64,000 bases of DNA from Paludisphaera rhizosphaerae (GCF_011065895.1 NZ_JAALCR010000006.1:124001-188000); one strand, 5' to 3'; positions 26,163 through 34,052 are shown, numbered from the stretch's first letter. A program made the numbers and translations. The notes: generated from the letters alone by a model not told the origin.

Positions 26163-26167
26163 TGCGC

Positions 26168-26650
26168 TCAATGCTCCTGGATCGGTCGGACTGCCACGAT
26201 CGACGCCGCCTCGCCGTAGCGATGACCGAGGGCGTTGATCTCGGCGCTGAGGGCCGCCGCCGGCTGGGCCCGCAACGCCTTGACCTCGGCCTCGAGGGTC
26301 GCGACCCTCTCTGAGAGGGCGCGGACCTGATCCTCGACCGGGATCGACTGGGCCAGGGCCAGGGGTTGCGAGTCGTGCGAGCGGGCCGGGCCAGCGTAGG
26401 AGATCAGGCCGAGGCCGACGGTCGCCGTCGCGATCCATGCAGCCGTGAACCAAGGGATCGGGGATATTTGACGCATGCGCATGTGCGTATCCTCCTCGAC
26501 GATGCGAGGGGAGTGGGAACCGTAGCAGTTAGTCAGGTCGCACGGGAATTTGATCTTGCGACCCATGCAGGTCGTGACCCGACCGACAACCGGCTCGTTG
26601 TGATGACGAAGCCCGCATACTGGACAATCCCAGGATCTTGATCGGCTCAT
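26168..26650 (-). CDS. Zinc-ribbon, membrane and coiled-coil phage protein
   Basis: The 160-residue product has an N-terminal zinc-ribbon-like part ('WDCPVCGLRHHNEPVVGRVT', then two further Cys at 'KFPCDLTNC'), a hydrophobic segment ('AAWIATATVGLGLISYAG'), and a heptad-like coiled coil ('VRALSERVATLEAEVKALRA'). Its ATG overlaps the upstream stop by 4 bp. An internal ATG at 26,482 has gaggagg 8 nt upstream and would make a shorter product of 104 residues without the zinc ribbon, with a spanin- or holin-like layout. Both starts may be used. Confidence 0.6.
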   Translation of the reverse strand: MSRSRSWDCPVCGLRHHNEPVVGRVTTCMGRKIKFPCDLTNCYGSHSPRIVEEDTHMRMRQISPIPWFTAAWIATATVGLGLISYAGPARSHDSQPLALAQSIPVEDQVRALSERVATLEAEVKALRAQPAAALSAEINALGHRYGEAASIVAVRPIQEH

Positions 26651-26943
26651 TGTCGGGCTCCATTGGCACGGGCCTTGATTCCCGCGACGACCAGCGCCGA
26701 AAGGACGGTCCCGAGGATCTCCGACCGCGGGCTCCCTGGGTGGACCTCGACGGCAACCCCGCCCACAAGGTCCGCGACCGAAAGGCCGATCAGTACGTGC
26801 GGCCGGTCGTCGACGTCGATGGGCCGGATCGAAACACCCTCGACCCATGCGATTGTGTAAATCTGCTCCGCCACGTCGCGGCAGTCGTCAAGGAGCCGCT
26901 CGAGGAGTAGCCGGTTGAGGTGGGAGGTTGCGGCCGAGGCCAT
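26647..26943 (-). CDS. Small hypothetical phage protein
   Basis: The 98-residue product begins 'MASAATSHLNRLLLERLLDD'. It continues with a beta-like middle ('VSIRPIDVDDRPHVLIGLSV') and a hydrophobic helix. It lies 2 bp after the upstream gene stop and overlaps the downstream start by 4 bp, so it belongs to the same operon. No function is recognised. Confidence 0.6.
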   Translation of the reverse strand: MASAATSHLNRLLLERLLDDCRDVAEQIYTIAWVEGVSIRPIDVDDRPHVLIGLSVADLVGGVAVEVHPGSPRSEILGTVLSALVVAGIKARANGARQ

Positions 26944-26945
26944 GG

Positions 26946-27254
26946 TCAGCGACCCTCCTCGACGGCGATCTGGTTGCGCTGGATCTGGAGACCGGACAAC
27001 TCGCTCCGGAGGCCTCCTATACGAGCCTCCAAGGCCTCCGCCTCGCTCTGGAGGCCGGAGAGCCTGGCCTCGAGGTCGGCCCTGGCATTGGCCCGCCTGG
27101 AGGCTTGTAGGCGATCGTAGGCTGCGAGCACGGCGGACCAGGCCAGGAGAGCGATCCCCAGCCAGGTTGCGGCCGCCTCTTGTGAGATCTGACCGGCAGC
27201 GATCGTAGCGGCGCCTAGGAGGCCGGTGGGGAGCGATGGGTAGCGGTGGATCAC
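26946..27254 (-). CDS. Two-helix membrane protein with coiled coil, lysis-module candidate
   Basis: The 102-residue product has hydrophobic segments ('GLLGAATIAAGQ' and 'AATWLGIALLAWSAVLAAYD') and a C-terminal coiled coil ('LSGLQSEAEALEARIGGLRS'). This is the layout of an inner-membrane spanin or a holin accessory. It lies beside another small membrane protein. Role is inferred from topology and position. Confidence 0.6.
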   Translation of the reverse strand: MIHRYPSLPTGLLGAATIAAGQISQEAAATWLGIALLAWSAVLAAYDRLQASRRANARADLEARLSGLQSEAEALEARIGGLRSELSGLQIQRNQIAVEEGR

Positions 27255-27280
27255 GGTCGGCCCTCCTTGGCCAGTCGGGG

Positions 27281-27499
27281 TCAGTCCTTGACGACCAGGC
27301 CCAGCCGCTTGGCCTCGCTCCGGACCGCCAGACGGGCCGTGTAGTGGCCCACGGCCCCGGCGCCGAGGATGACGGCAATCGCGTTGAGAACCACCTTGAT
27401 CGCCTCGGTTTGCGCGGGCCAGGCCGCGGACAGGGCCGCGAGGAGCACCGCGGAGATCGTCGCCCAGTTGGATTTGAGCCAGGTCAGGATCGAGGCCAT
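27281..27499 (-). CDS. Holin-like small membrane protein
   Basis: The 72-residue product has two hydrophobic segments ('WATISAVLLAALSAAWPAQT' and 'VVLNAIAVILGAGAVGHYTA') and a charged C-terminus (SEAKRLGLVVKD). This is typical of small holins, though no family motif is seen. A cluster of small membrane genes at 26.2-27.5 kb suggests the lysis module, but no endolysin gene was recognised. Confidence 0.6.
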   Translation of the reverse strand: MASILTWLKSNWATISAVLLAALSAAWPAQTEAIKVVLNAIAVILGAGAVGHYTARLAVRSEAKRLGLVVKD

Positions 27500-27538
27500 G
27501 GGATTCCCTTCCCGATGAGGTGAAAACCGATAATCAAA

Positions 27539-27751
27539 TCAACGCGCGTTGTTGTCGACGGCGAGCACGGCCTCCGCCTCGTCGACGGCCCGCTTGGCCT
27601 CGAGCCAGGTCGCGACCAGCCTGCGGATCGCGCCCGAACGACCGCCCGGTCCGGGGTTGCTGGCCTGGTAGAGGTCGAGGCCCTCGAGGGTCGCAGCGTC
27701 CAGATTGGCGCAGATTTGCTTGCCGCCGGGGACTTTGTGTGATGAGGCCAT
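27539..27751 (-). CDS. Small protein with ribbon-helix-helix-like layout
   Basis: The 70-residue product reads like a short DNA-binding protein: a beta-strand-like start ('GKQICANLDAATLEGLDLYQ'), then 'GRSGAIRRLVATWLEAKRAV', similar in pattern to ribbon-helix-helix proteins. It may regulate the late operon. Weak assignment. Confidence 0.5.
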   Translation of the reverse strand: MASSHKVPGGKQICANLDAATLEGLDLYQASNPGPGGRSGAIRRLVATWLEAKRAVDEAEAVLAVDNNAR

Positions 27752-27824
27752 TGCGGGGGTCTCTTGCTAGCGCTTGCAGGTGATCACGCGATGTTTAATT
27801 ATATGGCCGACCCGGGAAGGGCGC

Positions 27825-27850
27825 AATGAAAAAGAGCCGCACATGGCGGC
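27825..27850 (-). terminator. Putative Rho-independent terminator
   Basis: On the minus strand a 5-bp GC stem (gccgc/gcggc, loop catgt) is followed by tcttttt. It lies just after the SpoT-like gene and before the next small gene. The stem is short, so strength is doubtful. Confidence 0.4.
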
Positions 27851-27880
27851 CCTGGGCGGAATCTCAAATGGTGGGAGGAG

Positions 27881-28561
27881 TCAGTCGACCGAGACCAACT
27901 CTCGGCGGACCTCCCTCGCCTTGCGGGAGGTGGCCGTCCAATCGATCGTCTGGAGGTCGGCCAGGATCGCATGACGGGCCTCGGCCAAGGCGCCGCCGGT
28001 GAACAGCGACGACATCGCGTCAAGCAGGTCACGGGCATGGTCGGCCCAGGCTGTCACCTCGTATTGGTTGGACTGGCATGATCGCCAGTACTTGCCCCCG
28101 AGCCAGGAGGGCTCGTCCCGAAACCGCTCACAGACCTGCTCTGCGATCAGCCCGACCTCGGCCAGCTTGACCACCTTGGCCAGGTCCGAGGCCTTGATGA
28201 CCCGCTGCGCCAGGTCCCGCCTTCGCCGCGACATTGAGAGCCGGGGGTCGGGTGTAACTTCGGCGACCAGGTCGGCGACCTCCTTGCCCACCTCCCCGGC
28301 GAGACTTTCGTAGTCGTGGTCTCCATGCTCGATCGCGTAGACCTCTCCGGCCGCCAGAGCGACGGACAGGGCCTCCCTGGGGAGGATCGGCCGTCGCGAC
28401 TCCGGATCACAGAGGCGAGCCTCCCGAAGGGCCGTGACGAACCGCCAAGCCCGCTCCCGGCGGGCCAAGCTGAAATGGGCGACGAGCGGGTCGGTAACTG
28501 AGGGCAAGAGCCGTCGGCCGGACGAAGGAGCAAAGGTGACCGCGTCGGGGATCTCGTTCAT
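27881..28561 (-). CDS. Degenerate SpoT/HD-like phage protein
   Basis: The 226-residue product has a middle block 'YESLAGEVGKEVADLVAEVT' followed by 'ASDLAKVVKLAEVGLIAEQV'. This matches the pattern of the HD domain of SpoT/MESH1-type (p)ppGpp hydrolases (EEL..FG..VA.LV.EVT ... KLVKLAD). The metal-binding HD pair appears replaced (GE in 'AAGEVYAIEHGD'), and the later KLAD Asp is Glu. If this is right it is a pseudoenzyme, perhaps a decoy or binder of alarmones (inference). The C-terminal 70 residues are unrecognised. ATG at 28,561 opens 'MNEIPDAVTFAP'. Confidence 0.55.
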   Translation of the reverse strand: MNEIPDAVTFAPSSGRRLLPSVTDPLVAHFSLARRERAWRFVTALREARLCDPESRRPILPREALSVALAAGEVYAIEHGDHDYESLAGEVGKEVADLVAEVTPDPRLSMSRRRRDLAQRVIKASDLAKVVKLAEVGLIAEQVCERFRDEPSWLGGKYWRSCQSNQYEVTAWADHARDLLDAMSSLFTGGALAEARHAILADLQTIDWTATSRKAREVRRELVSVD

Positions 28562-28681
28562 CGTGGCGCCTCCAAAGGTGATTGGTTGCAAACGGGCGCC
28601 AGGTTGTATAGCCCGAGCCAGGGCGGTCAATGGGTCGGTGAATTTCGCGCATGCGTGCGCACTTGCGCCAGCAGGCGAGAA

Positions 28682-29053
28682 CTACTCTCTGATTAGCTCC
28701 CAGTTCGGCATGTCATCCGGCTTCGCCGCGAAATCCCCATCCGAGGGCAATCGCTTGTGCGCCAGAAGTTCGGATATCGCGTTGACGATCAACACAACCG
28801 ACCATCGCATGTCGATGAGCGTTTCGGGCTCGGAAGCCGACTCAACCGCGGACGTGGCGAACACCTCGACCACTATCCTCCGATAGGTGAGTCGATGCCC
28901 GATCGCCCAACCAGCAACAGCATTTCGTGGCGTGGCCTTATACCCCTGGAACACACGCTCCACCCAATCAACGGGGATGCTGTCCTCACGCCCCCTGACG
29001 GTGTACTCCCACCCGGACCACCGCTGATCGCTGATCGACCCACCACTCGACAC
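28682..29053 (-). CDS. Hypothetical phage protein at the edge of the control region
   Basis: The 123-residue product starts with GTG at 29,053, preceded by ggaggaggtgaatc. It shows alternating basic and beta-like stretches ('AIGHRLTYRRIVVEVFATSA') and a helical C-terminal part ('RWSVVLIVNAISELLAHKRL'). No HTH is clear. As the first leftward gene after the control region it could be a regulator, but this is position only. Confidence 0.55.
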   Translation of the reverse strand: MSSGGSISDQRWSGWEYTVRGREDSIPVDWVERVFQGYKATPRNAVAGWAIGHRLTYRRIVVEVFATSAVESASEPETLIDMRWSVVLIVNAISELLAHKRLPSDGDFAAKPDDMPNWELIRE

Positions 29054-29217
29054 GATTCACCTCCTCCACGATTGCTGGGACCCAGGTCCAAGCCTACCGC
29101 GCGCCGGGAGGGGGTGGGAGTAGCTCGACCGGGTCCAGGTCTAGGATTCCTCCGTCCTCGCGCGCGATGACCCTTTGTGAACATGACCCAGAGGACGGAA
29201 GTCGTTGCAGCAAATAG

Positions 29218-29427
29218 ACATTGGATGGGCCACAACATTTGTGAACTCATGACCCAGTCGATTATGGCGCATAACAGCTTGGCATGGCGTGAACAAGTCT
29301 ATCGGCCGGGGGGATCGACCTGGTCCAAGTGGTGGGAGTGGTTCCGGGAGAGGACTGGTCCAGCTAGATCAGGTGTTCCAAAAAGTATTGGGTCATGAGT
29401 TCATAAATGTTGTGGCCCATCCAATGT
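29218..29427. repeat. 39-bp inverted repeat (38/39 matches) with 132-bp spacer
   Basis: The arm at 29,218-29,256 begins acattggatgggccac. The arm at 29,389-29,427 is its reverse complement with one mismatch. The spacer holds further partial inverted repeats (ggtcc/ggacc). Such a long, near-perfect repeat is unusual. It may form a stable RNA hairpin, a replication or operator structure, or be a small non-autonomous element. Confidence 0.8.
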
Positions 29428-29466
29428 GCTTAAGAAATATAGACTTACAATCTCTGGGTCATCACT

Positions 29467-29483
29467 CTCTAGTGTCACTAGAG
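29467..29483. promoter_or_regulatory. 17-bp palindromic operator candidate
   Basis: The perfect dyad ctctagtg-t-cactagag lies just right of the 39-bp inverted repeat. Size and symmetry suit a dimeric repressor. Confidence 0.5.
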
Positions 29484-29754
29484 GAGAAGAGCAGGCAAGG
29501 AGATTTTGGCCTTAAAAAATTACTCACTGCCTGGACTCGGACCATCCCCACCAACTGTGGTCCAGGCTTCTCCCGGGTCGCGTGATCGTTCCCGGGGCCC
29601 CCCAACCGGCCTCTCCCGGTCGATCCGACCCCATCGGCCGATGAACGGGCCAACCCTCTTCCCCAGCGCCGCCGAGCCGTTGGTCCGGGCCCCACCTCCA
29701 CCCCCGCCCGGCGACGACCCATCCCCATCAAAATCTTTGGTTCACAAAAGATGT

Positions 29755-29843
29755 ACGGAACCGCTCTGTCTTCGACCCTCCGCGAGTCACACGATTCTCG
29801 GCAACCTATTGCGGTATAGACGGTTCCGTCAAACGGAAACCGT
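29755..29843. promoter_or_regulatory. Clustered acgga(a)accg boxes
   Basis: acggaaccg occurs at 29,755-29,763. Its inverted form acggttccgt at 29,820-29,829 and acggaaaccgt at 29,833-29,843 form a hairpin-like dyad with a caa loop. Repeated half-sites upstream of the early operon suggest operator binding. Confidence 0.45.
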
Positions 29844-30020
29844 ATTACATGTGGCACAGGTTCCGAAAGCCCAGGATTCGGATCCGATCGGAACGAGGAG
29901 CCGTCGCATCGGGAGTTAACGGCGCAAGAATTTGTGCGTCATTCCCGCAAAGTGGCGCTACTGTGTCGATGACGGGCCGTGAGGTCAGTCGCAACACCCA
30001 CAAAATACAGGAGCGAAGCA

Positions 30021-30200
30021 ATGGCCCGATTGGAAGAGGAGAAGGTGGTCGCCGTCAGGCTCAACGTCGAGGAGGTCGCCGCGCTGGACAGCATCAAAGC
30101 CCGCCGATATCCGAATCGGTGTAACTCGAGCCAGGTCGTGCGGGATTTGATCCTAGGCGCCGCCCGTGAGATTGCCCGGGAGGTTGCCGATGGTCGCTGA
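30021..30200 (+). CDS. Ribbon-helix-helix DNA-binding protein, first early gene
   Basis: The 59-residue product starts 'MARLEEEKVVAVRLNVEEVA' and ends with a helix rich in Arg/Ala. The beta strand 'VVAVRLNVEE', then 'SSQVVRDLILGAAREIAREV', fits the ribbon-helix-helix fold. aggag lies about 7 nt before the ATG. As the first gene right of the control region it may autoregulate the early operon. Its stop overlaps the prim-pol start by 11 bp. Confidence 0.75.
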   Translation: MARLEEEKVVAVRLNVEEVAALDSIKARRYPNRCNSSQVVRDLILGAAREIAREVADGR

Positions 30201-31395
30201 AATGGCCGCCGCGGCCGCCGCCGAACTCCCGCCGACCCCTCGGGGTCGGCTGGTGGAGTGGCGGTCTCAGCCCAGATCGGAGTACGACCCCGTCTGGTTG
30301 TACGCGAGGGCCGCCCGCTACTGCGAACGCCTCCCGAGGCTCGAGGAGACCGCCCTCGACCTGGTCCGGGCCGGCTATCAGTTGGCGACGACCTCGGCGT
30401 TTCGGAATGACGGCCGGAAGCCGACCCGTAAGGATTGGCACCTCGACACGATTCGGACCGAGGAGCAGGTCGTCGCCGAGTTGGTCGACGACCCCCGCAA
30501 TCTAATGGTTGTGACGGGGCCAGGAATGGCCCCTGACGGCTCCTGGTTAGTCCACCTCGAGGCCGACGCGGACAAGGTCGACCCTTGGGGTTCAACCCGC
30601 GCTGAGGCTCTGGCCAGCCTCGCACGGCTCACGGCGGGAATGGGCCCGACCCCGACCTGGGAATCCAGGCGTGGGGTCCACCTCCTGGCTACGGTCCCCC
30701 AGGAGTTTGGAGAGACGTTCGGACCCTATCTCGCCAAGCACGAGTTGGAGGATTTCCCACGGGTCGACCTGATTTTCGGTGGGTATCTCCGCGGCCGCCG
30801 CAAAGCCTCCTCGGCGATGATCCCCCCCTCCGAAACCGACGGCGTTGAGCGGGTCTGGGTCGACAGGACCCTGGTCCCGGCCCCACTGCCGGAGGCGACC
30901 CTGGCGATCCTTGCAAGAGTCGGCCGGATCCGCGTCGAGGAAGCCGCGGAGCGGGCCGCGGAAGCCAGGGCCATGCGCGGTTCGGTGCTGGCCGACCTCG
31001 CCGACCTGGACGACGCCGAAGCCGCGGAATGGGAGGCTTACCGCCTCGAGCGGGTCCTGGCCGACCTCGAGGCGATCGGACCGGCGATCGAGGGCTCCGG
31101 GGGCCACCGTACGACCCTGAGGGCCGCGATCTCAATCATCTCGGCAGGCTACGACGGCGATGAGGCCGAGGCCCTCTTGGCCGCTTACAACACAGATCAT
31201 TGCGACCCGGAGTGGTCGGAGCGGGAGTTGGCTCACAAGCTCGCATCGGCGAGGGATCACGTCGGCGCGGACAAGCGCAAGGAGGCCCGCCTCTGGGAGG
31301 CCTGGACCAGGTCGCGAGACCGCGCAGCCCGCTACGGCGTGCCGGCCGGGGTTTGGGTCCAGCCGGGTCCTCTCGGAGGTGGTTGGTGCGGTTGA
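30190..31395 (+). CDS. Bifunctional DNA primase/polymerase (prim-pol) of the prophage
   Basis: The 401-residue product resembles archaeo-eukaryotic-type prim-pol proteins: 'NLMVVTGPGMAPDG' and 'SWLVHLEADADKVDP' (metal-binding acidic pair), then 'TPTWESRRGVHLLATVPQ', the usual third motif. The C-terminal part ('HRTTLRAAISIISAGYDGDE', 'WSERELAHKLASARDHV') is a PriCT-like helical domain. It makes primers for phage replication with the helicase gene downstream. Start at 30,190 (MVAEMAAAA) is used. Confidence 0.85.
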   Translation: MVAEMAAAAAAELPPTPRGRLVEWRSQPRSEYDPVWLYARAARYCERLPRLEETALDLVRAGYQLATTSAFRNDGRKPTRKDWHLDTIRTEEQVVAELVDDPRNLMVVTGPGMAPDGSWLVHLEADADKVDPWGSTRAEALASLARLTAGMGPTPTWESRRGVHLLATVPQEFGETFGPYLAKHELEDFPRVDLIFGGYLRGRRKASSAMIPPSETDGVERVWVDRTLVPAPLPEATLAILARVGRIRVEEAAERAAEARAMRGSVLADLADLDDAEAAEWEAYRLERVLADLEAIGPAIEGSGGHRTTLRAAISIISAGYDGDEAEALLAAYNTDHCDPEWSERELAHKLASARDHVGADKRKEARLWEAWTRSRDRAARYGVPAGVWVQPGPLGGGWCG

Positions 31396-31402
31396 GCGAG
31401 GT

Positions 31403-31473
31403 CGGGGTCCCGTCGACCCCGGCGCAGGATGCGCGAAAAAGAACCCCGACCGGGTGGGCAGCCCGTCGGGGTT
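31403..31473. promoter_or_regulatory. Two hairpins in the leader of the helicase gene
   Basis: Hairpin 1 has a 7-bp stem (cggggtc/gaccccg, 31,403-31,421). Hairpin 2 has aaccccgac at 31,442-31,450 paired with gtcggggtt at 31,465-31,473, extended by 3 bp past a bulge. It is followed by aaaagga (the Shine-Dalgarno) and the ATG at 31,490. On the plus strand no T-run follows. On the minus strand hairpin 2 is followed by ctttttc, like a terminator for antisense transcripts. Confidence 0.5.
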
Positions 31474-31489
31474 AAAAGGATGATTCGCT

Positions 31490-33739
31490 ATGGATGATTA
31501 TATCGTAACCCCCATCGGGGGCCAATCCGAACACGCCTACATTCCGGCCCCGGGCGCGGACTACGCCACGGGCTGGGCCCTGCCCGTCAACGGCGAGGCC
31601 CCCCGCCAGTCGTTCCCGCCGCCGCCCATGAACGAGGGCCCCCCGCCGTCCGATTGGAGGGCCGAGGCCGCCGCCGCCCATGAAGCCCAGGCCAAGGCCC
31701 AGGCGAAGGCCGATTTCAGCGAGCGAATCGCCGGGGTCAGGGCCAAGGCCGCCGACATTCAAAACCCCGACAAGTTCCGCGCACGCCTCGCGGCCGTCGG
31801 CTACAAGGGCTTCAAACCTTCCCAGGTTGCGGCCGCCCTCGGCAAGCTCACCCACCTCTGGTCCGATTGGTTGATTGTCGGCGAACCGGCGATGCTGAAA
31901 TCGCCGCCGAAATACGGCAAGACGCGGACTTATCTGTCGATCATCAAAGCGCTACATTGCTCCCACGAATGGCCGGACGGGTCAATCAATAAGCACGTCG
32001 GGTCCAAGGCGCTGATTCTCCCTTACGACAAGAACACTCTCGAAATCCAGGAGGAGTTGGAGCGGCTGGGAATCGAGGACGCCGTTACTATCCCGGCCGA
32101 CCCCGATGATCCCACCGGGACCACCATTTACAACCTCGACGACCCTCGACTTGTCGAGATGGTCGACTACCTGGTTGACGATGACCCGACGTATAAGCTG
32201 CTAGTTGTCGATACGTTGACCTATGCCTCGACTCTCAGCCTGAATAAGCCCGACGAGATGAAGAGGATGTTGGACCCCATTATGAACGTCGCCGCTCGCC
32301 GCGGCCTTGCCCTCCTTGTCCTTATACACCAAAACGCCCAGGGTGGAGCCCTCGGCCGTCGCATCACGGAGCGGGCGCGTATACTCTGGGCCCTCGACCG
32401 GCTCGACGAGAACGACCCCTCCCGGCTCCGCCTGTCCGTCGAGGAGACCAACCTCCCTCGTCGTCCGTCGTTGTTGGTGACTCACGCAGAGGCCGGGGTC
32501 GAATTCGGCGTTTGTCAGGACGACGGGAGCCGGCCCGCGCCCACCGAGGACGCCTTCGCAGAGTGGCTCGTCGAGTGGTTGCGATCCCGTGGCAGGGAGG
32601 CCAGCTGGCACGACGTTATGAGGGAGGCCGGTCCGGAGAGAGTCGGAGCGCTGGGCGACGACGGCCGGCCGACCGGTCGCAAGATCCTCGACCGCGCCGT
32701 CAAGAGGATCAATGCCGGAGCCCCCAGCCTGTCCAAGCTGGGCCGGGTCCGGATCGAGGCCACCCCCCGCAAGGTGTCCGGCTCCAATCGCGAGGTCTCC
32801 CATTATTCGGTGCGATCCCTCGACGAGGACGCGATCGTCGATTTTTTGGAAGCTCAAACGCAGCCCGGCGGCTATACCCCCTGGGACGCCCTCGCCGCAG
32901 CCTACGCCGCCTGGGCCGAGGCCAACAACCGTCCTGAGATCGGTCCGGCGGAAATCCGCTTTGGGTTGACCGCCCTACGGCCCGCCGCCGCCAGCTACGC
33001 CGCTAAGGTGACTCTGACCGCCCCCCAAACGACCGAACCTTCGTCGCCGCCGCCCCCTCCGTCGCCCGCCCCGGCCGTGGCCAAGGCGATCGAGGAGCTA
33101 GCCCGAATCCGCGCCGCCAAGACCGCTGAGAGCCTCCAAGAGCCCGCCCCGGCCGTCCTCGAGGTCGTCGTCGAGCCGACCGTCGAGGAGGCCTCTGAGC
33201 CCGCCCAGGAGCCCGTCCACGAGGTGCAAGCCGACACCGCTCCTGCGCAGGATCCGAGGCCCCTGGCGGGCCTCCTCGAGCGGGCCAGCAAGCGACACCC
33301 GGGGTGGATCTTTGGAGCCGAACTCGACTCCGCCGACCCGGTCTGGTGCTGGGTCCAGGTCCAGAGTCCAGCCGGTGGGTCGATGGCCCTTCCTGCCCCC
33401 GCCCAGACCCATAAGAGCCGCACCTCACAGCAACTTGATACGGTCGTCCAGGTCCTCAGCGACGAGGCCGCGACCACGGAGATCGCCACGCGCATCGACC
33501 TGATCAACGACGATCAGCGCTACCACTTAGCGCTGACCCGCACGCGCCGGGCTCACAAGGGTTGGAGCTTTGAGGTCCGGCCCACGGATGACGGGGATAA
33601 GGGTTACCTCGAGATTATCGCGACCGCCCCGGCGGGGGCATGGGACCGCAAGACGCTGCCCTCCGATCTCTCCGACCGCCTGCTCAACTCCAAGCTCCGG
33701 GACCTGGTCCGTGACCTCAAGGATCGTGACAAGTCCTGA
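31490..33739 (+). CDS. RepA/DnaB-like AAA ATPase (replicative helicase)
   Basis: The 749-residue product has a RecA-like core (about residues 125-330) with Walker A 'SPPKYGKT' (138-145) and Walker B 'YKLLVVDTLTYA' (Asp about 241). It also has 'ARRGLALLVLIHQNAQGGAL' and 'RITERARILWALDR', typical of RepA/AAA_25 hexameric helicases. Residues 33-80 are Pro/Ala-rich. Residues about 505-600 are a low-complexity linker, and the last 120 are a separate domain. It likely unwinds phage DNA with the adjacent prim-pol. Confidence 0.85.
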   Translation: MDDYIVTPIGGQSEHAYIPAPGADYATGWALPVNGEAPRQSFPPPPMNEGPPPSDWRAEAAAAHEAQAKAQAKADFSERIAGVRAKAADIQNPDKFRARLAAVGYKGFKPSQVAAALGKLTHLWSDWLIVGEPAMLKSPPKYGKTRTYLSIIKALHCSHEWPDGSINKHVGSKALILPYDKNTLEIQEELERLGIEDAVTIPADPDDPTGTTIYNLDDPRLVEMVDYLVDDDPTYKLLVVDTLTYASTLSLNKPDEMKRMLDPIMNVAARRGLALLVLIHQNAQGGALGRRITERARILWALDRLDENDPSRLRLSVEETNLPRRPSLLVTHAEAGVEFGVCQDDGSRPAPTEDAFAEWLVEWLRSRGREASWHDVMREAGPERVGALGDDGRPTGRKILDRAVKRINAGAPSLSKLGRVRIEATPRKVSGSNREVSHYSVRSLDEDAIVDFLEAQTQPGGYTPWDALAAAYAAWAEANNRPEIGPAEIRFGLTALRPAAASYAAKVTLTAPQTTEPSSPPPPPSPAPAVAKAIEELARIRAAKTAESLQEPAPAVLEVVVEPTVEEASEPAQEPVHEVQADTAPAQDPRPLAGLLERASKRHPGWIFGAELDSADPVWCWVQVQSPAGGSMALPAPAQTHKSRTSQQLDTVVQVLSDEAATTEIATRIDLINDDQRYHLALTRTRRAHKGWSFEVRPTDDGDKGYLEIIATAPAGAWDRKTLPSDLSDRLLNSKLRDLVRDLKDRDKS

Positions 33740-33770
33740 CCCCTACCCAAGCAACCCAAGGAGCCCCACC

Positions 33771-34052
33771 ATGCGCCCCGCCGCCCCCACCGGACTCGCC
33801 GCCGCCCAACTCGTCGCCGCCCTGCTTCGATCCCGACCCGACAGGTACGCTGGCGTGAGGGTCGAACGACTGAGCCCTTACGACTCCTGGCTCGGGGTCG
33901 CCACGCTTTCGGCCACGGTCCTGGTCGACGATTACAGCTTGAAGACGTGCGTTGCTGTCGGCACCGAGGACGAGGCCAGAGCGATCAGCGACCACCTCCA
34001 TCGATGCGCGATGGAGATCCATCAAGCCTGGCAGGCGCCCGATCGCAACTGA
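33771..34052 (+). CDS. Small early phage protein A
   Basis: The 93-residue product starts 'MRPAAPTGLAAAQLVAALLR', with aaggag 7 nt upstream. It has an alpha N-terminus, a beta middle ('SWLGVATLSATVLVDDYSLK') and a helical C-terminus. It is the first of three short genes of about 95 codons with similar spacing and separate Shine-Dalgarno sites. No family is recognised. Confidence 0.6.
   Translation: MRPAAPTGLAAAQLVAALLRSRPDRYAGVRVERLSPYDSWLGVATLSATVLVDDYSLKTCVAVGTEDEARAISDHLHRCAMEIHQAWQAPDRN

Larger units (their letters stand above)
29054..30020. promoter_or_regulatory. Prophage control region between divergent operons
   Basis: About 970 bp without a convincing gene, more AT-rich than the flanks. 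It separates the leftward late operon from the rightward early operon. It holds the 39-bp inverted repeat, a 17-bp palindrome, clustered acgga(a)accg boxes, and an 8-bp inverted repeat gcctggac/gtccaggc at 29,529-29,567. Short motifs of the type ttgtgaac..atgaccca recur near 29,177, 29,240 and, inverted, 29,390. These features suit promoters and operators of a lysis-lysogeny switch (inference). Confidence 0.55.

Noticed and set aside
29177-29398. Small open frame inside the prophage control region
   Set aside because: It runs through the 39-bp inverted repeat, has no ribosome-binding site and has no protein-like pattern.
29506-29919. 137-codon open frame on the plus strand in the control region
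   Set aside because: Pro/Ser/Arg-rich, covers operator-like repeats, no ribosome-binding site.
31442-31473. Rho-independent terminator of the prim-pol gene on the plus strand
   Set aside because: The hairpin is followed by aaaagga, not by a T-run, on the plus strand. Kept only as a leader structure.
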